Below, in pieces: positions 1-6,637 of a DNA stretch of 12,812 bases. Numbering within the stretch: the first letter of the stretch is position 1; every line of letters begins with the position of its first letter. The DNA comes from a bacterium (GTDB taxonomy: Bacteria; Pseudomonadota; Gammaproteobacteria; Burkholderiales; Burkholderiaceae_C). Both the position numbers and the translations under genes were made by a program. The notes below the pieces were generated by a model that did no database searches, was not told where the DNA came from, and saw only the letters and a list, made by a program, of their open reading frames with translations. Location of the stretch: assembly GCA_030824095.1 (NCBI GenBank), contig JAVBYK010000493.1, positions 1 through 12,812 of the forward strand. The letters run 5' to 3'.

Positions 1-1364
1 CAGAACGGCATCTTGGGCATGCCCTTCATGCCACTCAGGCGCTTCATCATCTTCATCATGCCGCCGCCCTTCATCTTCTTCATCATGTCCTGCATCTGCT
101 CGAATTCCTTGAGCATGCGGTTGACCTCCTGCACCTGCACCCCAGCCCCGGCGGCAATGCGGCGTTTGCGGGTGGCCTTGATGAGTTCGGGCTTGCGCCG
201 CTCCAGCGGCGTCATGCTGTGGATGATGCCTTCCTTGCGCTTGATGTCTTTCTCGGCACGCTCCATGTCCACATTGCCGGCCTGAGCGGACATGGCCGCC
301 GGCAGCTTGTCCATCAGGCTGGACAGGCCGCCCATCTGCTTCATCTGCTGGATCTGGGCCAGGAAGTCGTTCAGGTCGAACCCGGCACCGCTCTTGACCT
401 TGGCGGCCAGCTTTTGCGCCGCGGCGATGTCCACGCCCGCAGTCACCTGCTCCACCAACGCCAGGATATCGCCCATGCCCAGGATGCGCCCGGCATGGCG
501 CTCGGCATCGAACACCTCCAGACCGTCGAGCTTTTCGCTGGTACCGGCAAATTTGATCGGCGCCCCGGTGATCTGGCGCACCGACAGCGCGGCGCCACCG
601 CGTGAATCGCCATCGAGCTTGGTCAGGATGATGCCGGTCAGCGGCAGCGCCTCCTTGAAGGCCTTGGCGGTGTTGACCGCGTCCTGGCCCTGCATGGCGT
701 CGACCACGAACAGGGTTTCCACCGGATTGAGGGCGGCGTGGAGGTCCTTGATTTCCGCCATCAGCACTTCGTCAATCGCCAGACGGCCGGCGGTGTCAAC
801 CAGCAGCACGTCGAAGAAATGCTTCTTGGCATAGTCCAGTGCGGCACGGCCAATGTCCACCGGCTTCTGATCCGGCGTAGAGGGGAACCATTCAGCACCG
901 GCCTGCGCCGTCACCGTCTTCAACTGCTCAATGGCGGCTGGGCGGTAGACGTCGCCGGAGACGGTCAGCACTTTCTTTTTGCGCTTCTCGATCAAGTGCT
1001 TGGCCAGCTTGGCCGTGGTGGTGGTCTTGCCGGCGCCCTGCAGGCCGGCCATCAGGATGACGGCGGGCGGCTGAGCGGCCAGGTTGATGTCACTGACGCC
1101 CTCGCCCATGGTGGCGGCCAGCTCCTTGCTGACGATGCTGACCAGCACCTGGCCGGGCTGCAGTGAACCCATCACTTCCTGGCCCAGTGCTTTTTCCTTG
1201 ACGCGGGCGATGAAGTCGCGCACCACGGGCAAGGCCACGTCGGCTTCGAGCAGGGCCATGCGCACCTCGCGCAGCATGTCGGAGACGTTGGTTTCGGTGA
1301 TGCGGGCCTGGCCTCGCATTTCCTTGACGAGGCGGGAGAGTTTGTCGGAGAGGGCTGAGGCCAT
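1..1364 (-). CDS. ffh: Signal recognition particle protein Ffh (C-terminus cut by window edge)
   Basis: Ffh is the GTPase of the bacterial signal recognition particle. It binds 4.5S RNA and hydrophobic signal sequences and delivers ribosomes to FtsY at the inner membrane. The reading starts MASALSDKLSRLVKEMRG, typical of the family N-domain. The G-domain shows the P-loop GLQGAGKT (residues 107-114), DTAGR (190-194) and TKLDGD (248-253). The C-terminal M-domain is methionine-rich, with many M and K residues in its last 30. A total of 454 residues are visible; the usual length is about 450-460, so only a few residues and the stop are missing. The gene is divergent from a ccsA-like gene, an arrangement also seen as ffh/ypjD in E. 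coli. I see no clear Shine-Dalgarno sequence before the ATG, but the N-terminus matches the family well, so the start is probably right. Confidence 0.97.
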   Translation of the reverse strand, partial: MASALSDKLSRLVKEMRGQARITETNVSDMLREVRMALLEADVALPVVRDFIARVKEKALGQEVMGSLQPGQVLVSIVSKELAATMGEGVSDINLAAQPPAVILMAGLQGAGKTTTTAKLAKHLIEKRKKKVLTVSGDVYRPAAIEQLKTVTAQAGAEWFPSTPDQKPVDIGRAALDYAKKHFFDVLLVDTAGRLAIDEVLMAEIKDLHAALNPVETLFVVDAMQGQDAVNTAKAFKEALPLTGIILTKLDGDSRGGAALSVRQITGAPIKFAGTSEKLDGLEVFDAERHAGRILGMGDILALVEQVTAGVDIAAAQKLAAKVKSGAGFDLNDFLAQIQQMKQMGGLSSLMDKLPAAMSAQAGNVDMERAEKDIKRKEGIIHSMTPLERRKPELIKATRKRRIAAGAGVQVQEVNRMLKEFEQMQDMMKKMKGGGMMKMMKRLSGMKGMPKMPF

Positions 1365-1406
1365 GGATGGTTACCGGTGCAGAAAGCAAAACGCTAAACT
1401 GTACCC
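1365..1406. promoter_or_regulatory. Divergent 42-bp gap between ffh and the ccsA-like gene
   Basis: Promoters for both directions must lie in or across this short gap and the flanking coding sequence. I could not find a convincing -35/-10 pair on either strand. A TAAACT at 1395-1400 could serve as a -10 for the rightward gene, but it has no matching -35 and would place the transcript start almost on the ATG. Neither gene has a clear Shine-Dalgarno sequence here. Confidence 0.3.
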
Positions 1407-2210
1407 ATGATTTTAGCCAGTGCGCCTCCCTCCAGCCTGATCCTGTCGGTATTCGCCGCCGCCGCCTACGCCTGGCCCGCCGTGCGCCACACCCAGGTGG
1501 GCGAGCGGGCGGCCCGCATCTGGGTGGCACTGGCGTGGCTGCTGCATGGTTCCGTGCTGGCCATCACGCTGCTCGGCGAGCAGCCTCACTTTGGTTTTGC
1601 CCCGGCCATGTCCGTGACCGCCTGGCTGGTCGCCGCGGTGTATGCCGTGGAGAGCCAGATCTTCCCGCAGCTGCCCACCCGTTGGACCCTGTGCGTGGTC
1701 GGTGCCGCCGCCGTCATGGTGGCCCTGTTTTTCCCCGGCAGCCCCATGCCCGCCACCGCATCGGCGTGGCTGGCGCTGCATCTGGCCTTCGGCGTGGCCT
1801 GCTATGGCCTGTTCGGCATTGCCGTGGTCCACGCCTGGTTCATGACCCGTGCCGAGGCCCGCATCCGCCATGCGGAGGATCCGCACAGTGGCCTGCCCCT
1901 GCTGACGCTGGAGCGCCTGACCTACCGGTTTGTGGCGGCCGGCTTCGTGCTGCTCACCGCCACCCTGCTGGCCGGCTTTCTCTTTGGTGATGCCCTGTAC
2001 GGGCATGGCCACGCCTGGCGCTGGGACCACAAGACGGTGCTCTCCACATTGGCATGGCTGACCTTTGCAGCGCTGCTGATCGGCCGCTCGGCCTTCGGCT
2101 GGCGGGGCAAGAAGGCGGTCAAGGTGCTGTACACCGGTTCGGCCTTCCTGTTGCTGGCCTATGTGGGTTCGCGCTTTGTGATGGAAATCATCCTGGGGCG
2201 CGCCCCGTGA
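1407..2210 (+). CDS. CcsA/HemX-type cytochrome c assembly membrane protein
   Basis: This is a 267-residue, almost wholly hydrophobic protein with about eight predicted membrane segments (roughly residues 9-24, 36-57, 66-82, 93-109, 118-145, 175-194, 209-227 and 237-254). The pattern fits the cytochrome c assembly family that includes CcsA, HemX and YpjD, inner-membrane proteins linked to heme handling. Histidines in or near the membrane (H47, H125, H202) and the segment HAWRWDHKT (202-210), resembling the tryptophan-rich loop of the family, support the call. Synteny also agrees: YpjD-type genes sit divergent from ffh in many proteobacteria. The exact role, whether cytochrome c biogenesis or another heme-related task, is inference. 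No Shine-Dalgarno sequence precedes the ATG, so the start rests on the open frame and membrane topology. Its last bases overlap the next gene by 4 nt. Confidence 0.85.
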   Translation: MILASAPPSSLILSVFAAAAYAWPAVRHTQVGERAARIWVALAWLLHGSVLAITLLGEQPHFGFAPAMSVTAWLVAAVYAVESQIFPQLPTRWTLCVVGAAAVMVALFFPGSPMPATASAWLALHLAFGVACYGLFGIAVVHAWFMTRAEARIRHAEDPHSGLPLLTLERLTYRFVAAGFVLLTATLLAGFLFGDALYGHGHAWRWDHKTVLSTLAWLTFAALLIGRSAFGWRGKKAVKVLYTGSAFLLLAYVGSRFVMEIILGRAP

Positions 2211-2428
2211 GGTTTTTGCTGGTTTTCCTGGTGGTCCTGCTCCTGGCCTGGCGGTGGCGCGCCTGGCGCGAGGCCAAACAGCGGGACAGGCAGGCAAGCG
2301 CCAAACCCCGCACGACCGAAATGGTTATCTGCCTCCAGTGTGGCGTGCACATCCCGGTGCAGGAAGCGGTGATCGGCGCCAAAGGCAGCTATTGCAGCGC
2401 CGCCCACCGGCTGGCGATGGAGCCGTGA
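2207..2428 (+). CDS. Small PP0621-family protein with one membrane segment and a CxxC zinc-ribbon-like motif
   Basis: A 73-residue protein starts with GTG at 2207 inside the GTGA overlap with the preceding stop codon, which suggests translational coupling. Residues 3-15 form one hydrophobic segment, followed by a basic stretch (RWRAWREAKQRDR). The C-terminal half has CLQCG (C42, C45) and YCSAAH (C63, H67), a spacing that could bind one zinc ion. I recognise this as the PP0621 type commonly found just upstream of pilS in Betaproteobacteria and Pseudomonas. The biochemical function is not known to me. Its fixed place between a cytochrome-assembly gene and the pilus sensor kinase suggests, but does not prove, a link with one of them. 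The protein ends directly against the pilS ATG. Confidence 0.8.
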   Translation: MRFLLVFLVVLLLAWRWRAWREAKQRDRQASAKPRTTEMVICLQCGVHIPVQEAVIGAKGSYCSAAHRLAMEP

Positions 2429-4183
2429 ATGGACCAGCCGGCCACTGCGCATTCGTGGTTTGACCCCAGTGCAGCCGATGCAACGGCTGGCAGCGTTGAA
2501 ACGACCCACGAAGTAAGCCGCCAGTGGCAGGGCTTCATGACGGCCCGCCTGGTTCTGGGCATCGCGCTGGCGACCCTGGAGGCGGTGCTGTATGCCAGCG
2601 GCGTATCGCATAGCCAGTCGCTGGTGGTTATCAGTGCTGCCTATCTGTGCGCGACCATCGTCAGCAAACTGTTTATTTCCCCCCGTCCGCTGGGCCAATC
2701 GTTCTCCAAAAGCTGGGGCGCCTTGGTCGGCATCGACCTGTTGACATTTTCCGCCCTGCAACTGGTGCAGGAAACCAGCAGCACCGTCAACTACACACCG
2801 CTGTTTGCGCTGCCGCTGCTGGTGGCGTCGGTACTCGGATCGCTGCGCCTGGCACTGGGCACTGCGGCTGGCATCACGGTGCTGATGCTGGGCGGCTCGC
2901 TGTGGTCGTACCTGGGGAGCCCCAACAATGGCGCGCCCTATATCGTGCAGTCGGCACTGGCGGGCATTGGCTATTTCGCCATTGCCTGGCTGGCCAACCA
3001 CCTATCCACGCGGCTGACCAGCGAGGGTCAGCGCGCGCGGCAAAGCCAGCTGGCCGCCACCATCCAACGCCAGGTGAATGAGCTGGTCATCGAGTCCCTG
3101 CCCGACGGGGTGCTGATCGTGGACGAACGGGGCTGCGTGCGCGCTGCCAACCCGGCCGCCCGGCAGCTGCTGGGCTCGCGCCAGGCGCTGCGGGATGCGG
3201 TGTTCGACCTGAAGGACGAGGCGGGCTGGTCCCCGCTGCTGAACCTGATGCGCCTGAGCGTGGGAACCGGACAGAGCCACGAGGATGATGTGACCATTCG
3301 CCACGGCGACCAGGGTCCGCGCCGCCTGCACGTGCGCACGCGCCTGGCAGCGTCGCAGGGTATTTCCGGCGAGAGCCTGTGCGTGATCTTCCTGCAGGAC
3401 CAGCGCGAACTGGAGGCCCGCATGCGCACCGAAAAACTGGCCAGCATGGGCCGACTGTCCACTGCGGTCGCACACGAAATTCGCAACCCGCTGTCGGCCA
3501 TCACACAGGCCAATGCGCTGCTGGATGAAGACATTAGCGACCCCCGGCTGAAAAAAATGACTGCCATGGTGAGCCAGAACGCCAAGCGCCTGGAGAAGAT
3601 CGTGAACGACATCCTGAACGTGTCACGGGTACAGCCCTACGACCAGACCTATCTGGTGCCAGCCGTGCCGCTGGCGGCCACCGTGCATCGCATTGGCAGC
3701 GACTGGGCGACGCAGAACAACGCCCAGCGCCGCCTGACCATCCTTCCGGGCGACTCGGCCACCGGTGTCCGCTTCGACACGGAACACCTGCGCCGGGTTT
3801 TGGTCAATCTTCTGGACAATGCGCTGCGCCATACCGAGGACCAGGCTGATGCCATCCAGGTCATCGCGGGGACAGACGATGCACGGCACGCATCCGTATC
3901 CGTCTGGAGCGAAGCCGCCCCGCTGGAGCCTTCCGTGGAGCGCCATTTGTTTGAGCCCTTTTTTTCTTCGGACAGCCGCTCCAGTGGTCTGGGCCTGTAC
4001 ATTTGCCGAGAGTTGTGCGAGCGCCACGATGCATCCCTGACCTACCAGCGCACCGTTCGCAGTGCGCGCGGACAGCCCGCTGAAGGCAACGCGTTCGTCA
4101 TCGTTTTCCAGCTTGCTGACGCCCAGGTCGTAGGCGCATTGACAGAGACATCCACCACACCATGGCAACCCAATCTGTATTGA
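2429..4183 (+). CDS. pilS: Type IV pilus sensor histidine kinase PilS
   Basis: PilS is the inner-membrane sensor kinase that phosphorylates PilR to control transcription of the major pilin gene. This 584-residue protein has six predicted membrane segments (about residues 37-57, 64-82, 96-113, 124-138, 140-160 and 171-190). A PAS-like region follows (about 215-325, SLPDGVLIVDERG). The HisKA domain has phosphoacceptor His349 in AVAHEIRNPLSAI. The ATPase domain has an N-box, NLLDNALRH, with Asn464, and a G-box, GLGLYIC, near 520-526. All catalytic boxes are intact. The architecture matches PilS of Pseudomonas and other pili-bearing Proteobacteria, and the cognate regulator follows with a 22-nt overlap. 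The ATG directly abuts the preceding stop codon, which fixes the start. Membrane segments read from hydrophobicity are approximate. Confidence 0.94.
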   Translation: MDQPATAHSWFDPSAADATAGSVETTHEVSRQWQGFMTARLVLGIALATLEAVLYASGVSHSQSLVVISAAYLCATIVSKLFISPRPLGQSFSKSWGALVGIDLLTFSALQLVQETSSTVNYTPLFALPLLVASVLGSLRLALGTAAGITVLMLGGSLWSYLGSPNNGAPYIVQSALAGIGYFAIAWLANHLSTRLTSEGQRARQSQLAATIQRQVNELVIESLPDGVLIVDERGCVRAANPAARQLLGSRQALRDAVFDLKDEAGWSPLLNLMRLSVGTGQSHEDDVTIRHGDQGPRRLHVRTRLAASQGISGESLCVIFLQDQRELEARMRTEKLASMGRLSTAVAHEIRNPLSAITQANALLDEDISDPRLKKMTAMVSQNAKRLEKIVNDILNVSRVQPYDQTYLVPAVPLAATVHRIGSDWATQNNAQRRLTILPGDSATGVRFDTEHLRRVLVNLLDNALRHTEDQADAIQVIAGTDDARHASVSVWSEAAPLEPSVERHLFEPFFSSDSRSSGLGLYICRELCERHDASLTYQRTVRSARGQPAEGNAFVIVFQLADAQVVGALTETSTTPWQPNLY

Positions 4184-5631
4184 GCAACGCCCAGATTCTG
4201 GTCATTGACGATGAGCCGGATTTGCGCACGCTGTATGAACTCACGCTGTTGCGCGAGGGTTATCGCGTGGACACGGCAGGCAGTGTGCAAGAGGCCATGC
4301 ATGCCATCAACACGCAGCGTTTTGACGTTGTCATCACCGACATGCGCCTGCCCGATGGCCTGGGCACCGAGATACTGAACCACATGAAGTCCGTGCAACG
4401 CACGGAACGCTGCATCGTGATCACGGCCCATGGCTCGGCGGAAAACGCGGTCGAGTCCCTCAAGGCCGGCGCGTTTGACTACCTCACCAAGCCGGTCGAT
4501 TTGAAACAGTTCCGCTCCGCCATTGCCTCGGCGGTACACGGCACGCGCCCGATGGGCGGGCCGACACGCCGGGCCACGGAAATGCGCCCAGCGGATACCG
4601 GCGCCGGCAGCTCCACCGGCCAGGCCGCGTTGGCGCGGCTGGCGGGCGAATCGGCCAGCATGCGCACCGTCAAGGAGCGCGTCATCAAGGTGGCGCGCAG
4701 CATGGCCCCCGTGCTGATCCAGGGCGAGTCCGGCACCGGCAAGGAGCTGGTAGCCTGCGCCCTTCACGCCAACAGCCACCGTGCAACCGGGCCGTGGGTC
4801 GCCGTGAACTGCAGCGCCATTCCGGAGAACCTGCTGGAAACCGAGTTCTTTGGCGCCAAAAAAGGGGCCTACACCGGCTCGGTGCAGGACCGGGAGGGGT
4901 TTTTCCAGGCCGCCAAGGGTGGAACCTTGTTCCTGGACGAGATTGGTGATTTGCCACTGCCCATGCAATCCAAACTGCTGCGCGCCATCCAGGAGCGCAG
5001 TGTGCGCCCGGTCGGCTCTACGCAGGAGGAGCCGGTTGATGTGCGCATCGTCAGTGCCACCCACAAAAACCTGCCCGAAGAAGTGCAGGCCGGACGGTTC
5101 CGCCAGGACCTCTACTACCGCCTCAACGTCATCGACATCGTGATTCCGCCGCTGCGTGACCGCTGCGAAGACCTGCCGGTCCTGTGCGAGGCGCTATTGG
5201 CGCGCATTGCCGAGGAGTCCCATGTGCCGCCACCGAAGTTGGCTCCGGGAGCCATGGCGCAACTCTCCCTGCTGCCGTTGCGCGGAAATGTGCGCGAGCT
5301 GGAAAATCTGCTGCACCGGGCAGTGGCACTGTGCGACAGTGATGCCCTGCAACTCGACGACATTCAGGGACCTATGAGTGGAATGGTGTCCCTCGATACA
5401 CCGTCCCCCGCGGCTCCTGTACCCGCACTCACCGACGACATTCCGCTGCCTACCGATCTGCAAGGCCATCTGGACCAGCAGGAGCGCGAGATTCTGGTCA
5501 AGACATTGAAGGAAACCGGCTTCAACCGCACCCTGGCCGCAGCCCGCCTGGGACTCAGCCTGCGCCAGATCCGCTACCGCATCGCACGGCTGCGCATCGA
5601 CGTTCCCCGCGATGACGACCCCGATGCCTGA
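4162..5631 (+). CDS. pilR: Sigma-54-dependent response regulator PilR
   Basis: PilR activates sigma-54 RNA polymerase, classically at the pilA pilin promoter, after phosphorylation by PilS. The 489-residue protein has a receiver domain (about 10-125) with acidic pocket D16/D17, phosphoacceptor D60 and K110. The AAA+ domain (about 160-390) has Walker A GESGTGKE (188-195), Walker B LFLDEIGD (D259, E260) and the sensor segment GNVRELEN (375-382). A Fis-type helix-turn-helix lies at about 454-475 (FNRTLAAARLGLSLRQIRYR). The sigma-54 contact loop reads GAYTGS (235-240) instead of the usual GAFTGA; Phe to Tyr is common, but Ser in the last position is not. The start overlaps pilS by 22 nt, and the end overlaps ampD by 20 nt. 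Adjacent PilS makes the family assignment firm; the target promoter is not in the window. Confidence 0.94.
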   Translation: MATQSVLSNAQILVIDDEPDLRTLYELTLLREGYRVDTAGSVQEAMHAINTQRFDVVITDMRLPDGLGTEILNHMKSVQRTERCIVITAHGSAENAVESLKAGAFDYLTKPVDLKQFRSAIASAVHGTRPMGGPTRRATEMRPADTGAGSSTGQAALARLAGESASMRTVKERVIKVARSMAPVLIQGESGTGKELVACALHANSHRATGPWVAVNCSAIPENLLETEFFGAKKGAYTGSVQDREGFFQAAKGGTLFLDEIGDLPLPMQSKLLRAIQERSVRPVGSTQEEPVDVRIVSATHKNLPEEVQAGRFRQDLYYRLNVIDIVIPPLRDRCEDLPVLCEALLARIAEESHVPPPKLAPGAMAQLSLLPLRGNVRELENLLHRAVALCDSDALQLDDIQGPMSGMVSLDTPSPAAPVPALTDDIPLPTDLQGHLDQQEREILVKTLKETGFNRTLAAARLGLSLRQIRYRIARLRIDVPRDDDPDA

Positions 5632-6232
5632 CGCCCCTTGCGCAGACGCTCCGGCCTGGCAGGGCGGCTGGTACCGGTTTGCCCGTCAGATGCGATCCCC
5701 CAACTTCGGTGCCCGGCCGCCTTCGGCCTGCATTGATCTGGTAGTGCTGCACTCCATCAGTCTGCCACCGGGGGTGTATGGCACGGACAACGTGCAGGCC
5801 CTGTTTACCAACCGGCTGGACTGGAACGCGCACCCCTATTTCAAGCAGATGGAAGGACTGCAGGTGTCCTCCCACTTCTACATCCAGCGCGGCGGTGAAG
5901 TGTGGCAGTTCGTGAGTTGCGACGAGCGCGCCTGGCATGCCGGTGTATCCACGTACCGGGGGCGCAGCAACTGCAATGATGACTCCATAGGGATTGAGCT
6001 GGAAGGCCTGGAGGGCGATGCATTCGAGGCTGCGCAGTACGAGGCCCTGGCCGCACTGGTGCCTGCATTGATCCAGCGCTACCCGATTGCGCACATTGCC
6101 GGGCATGAACACATTGCGCCCGGACGCAAAGCCGATCCCGGCCCCGGCCTGAACTGGGCTTTGTTACAAAAAAGCCTGGGCTATCCGGATCGGTGTTTTC
6201 CCGAAGGCGTTCTCGGCCACACGGGCTCCTGA
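5612..6232 (+). CDS. ampD: 1,6-anhydro-N-acetylmuramyl-L-alanine amidase AmpD
   Basis: AmpD is a cytoplasmic zinc amidase. It cleaves the stem peptide from anhydro-muropeptides during peptidoglycan recycling, and its loss often raises AmpC beta-lactamase in species that have ampR/ampC. The 206-residue protein carries the expected metal ligands: His47 in VVLHSIS, His165 in GHEHIAPGRK and Asp175 in ADPGP, with Lys173 and Glu129 (GIELEG) at the catalytic positions. The spacing of H165, K173 and D175 equals that of E. coli H154, K162 and D164. No signal peptide is present, consistent with a cytoplasmic AmpD rather than a periplasmic paralogue. The start at 5612 overlaps pilR by 20 nt; an ATG at 5624 is an alternative. 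No beta-lactamase gene is nearby. Confidence 0.94.
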   Translation: MTTPMPDAPCADAPAWQGGWYRFARQMRSPNFGARPPSACIDLVVLHSISLPPGVYGTDNVQALFTNRLDWNAHPYFKQMEGLQVSSHFYIQRGGEVWQFVSCDERAWHAGVSTYRGRSNCNDDSIGIELEGLEGDAFEAAQYEALAALVPALIQRYPIAHIAGHEHIAPGRKADPGPGLNWALLQKSLGYPDRCFPEGVLGHTGS

Positions 6233-6492
6233 CACCACGCATCGCGCGCACTGCCTGACCCACCGCGCTCACGCCACCGCGTGCGGGTGCCACGAAGACG
6301 CACGGCCGCATGCGGCTCCTGCGACCAAATGCGCCGGAAATCCGCATCGGCATTGACCCTGCACTGGCGAATCCTGAATTGACAACGGCTGGCACGGGGT
6401 CGGCCATGCCAGTCCGCGCAGCAAATGGCTTGGCTGGCTCGCCGCAAGCACAAATTTCCGGGCACTGTCTGGTTCGAAAATTATGACCCGGT
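6233..6492. other. Gene-free stretch between ampD and the nrdA control region
   Basis: No convincing gene is present here. Frames that stay open have no recognisable protein family and no ribosome binding site. There is a perfect 12-bp palindrome, GCCGCATGCGGC, at 6305-6316, and a short CACGC/GCGTG inverted repeat just before it. Neither is followed by a T-run, so no intrinsic terminator for the ampD operon can be called. A TTGACA at 6379-6384 lacks a partner -10. The stretch may hold further upstream control of nrdA, but that is speculation. Confidence 0.5.
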
Positions 6493-6508
6493 ACACTACC
6501 GGTAGTGG
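6493..6508. promoter_or_regulatory. Distal NrdR box upstream of nrdA
   Basis: The sequence ACACTACCGGTAGTGG matches the known NrdR-box pattern (acacwAtATaTwGtgt) in its outer arms. It is a near-perfect inverted repeat, with arms CACTACC and GGTAGTG. NrdR is the ATP-cone zinc-finger repressor of ribonucleotide reductase genes and normally binds two boxes about three helix turns apart. This box starts exactly 32 bp upstream of the second one. Its centre (CCGG) deviates from the AT-rich consensus core, so the spacing carries part of the argument. Confidence 0.75.
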
Positions 6509-6509
6509 C

Positions 6510-6538
6510 TTGCACACACCTTTGACCCCATATATAGT
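6510..6538 (+). promoter_or_regulatory. Sigma-70 promoter of nrdA
   Basis: A -35 element TTGCAC (6510-6515) and a -10 element TATAGT (6533-6538) are separated by exactly 17 bp. Transcription would begin near 6545, giving a leader of roughly 90 nt before the nrdA ATG. The -35 lies between the two NrdR boxes and the -10 lies inside the proximal box, so a bound repressor would block polymerase. This is inferred from sequence; the transcript start is not measured. Confidence 0.7.
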
Positions 6539-6540
6539 GT
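6525..6540. promoter_or_regulatory. Proximal NrdR box overlapping the nrdA -10 element
   Basis: ACCCCATATATAGTGT agrees with the NrdR-box consensus acacwAtATaTwGtgt at nearly every position, including the AT-rich core and the right arm. Together with the box at 6493-6508 it forms the two-site arrangement, about three helix turns apart, described for NrdR-regulated operons. It overlaps the predicted -10 TATAGT. The nrdR gene itself is not in the window. Confidence 0.85.
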
Positions 6541-6637
6541 GTCCTGTCTCAGCCGTCTTCTCGAAAATCGCATCTCGCAAGACGGACTCCGAGCCCAGGC
6601 TAGCCCCATAAAAAATACTGACCAAGACGAGGAATCC

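Noticed and set aside
6390..6403. TGGCAC followed by a GG-N10-GC spacing, like a sigma-54 promoter
   Set aside because: The -12 part reads CGGC rather than TTGC, and the neighbour PilR is not expected to act on nrdA; a chance match in GC-rich DNA.
6539..6637. In-frame GTG that would extend NrdA by 33 residues
   Set aside because: The GTG lies inside the proximal NrdR box, directly after the -10, upstream of the likely transcript start. The ATG at 6638 has a GAGGAA site.
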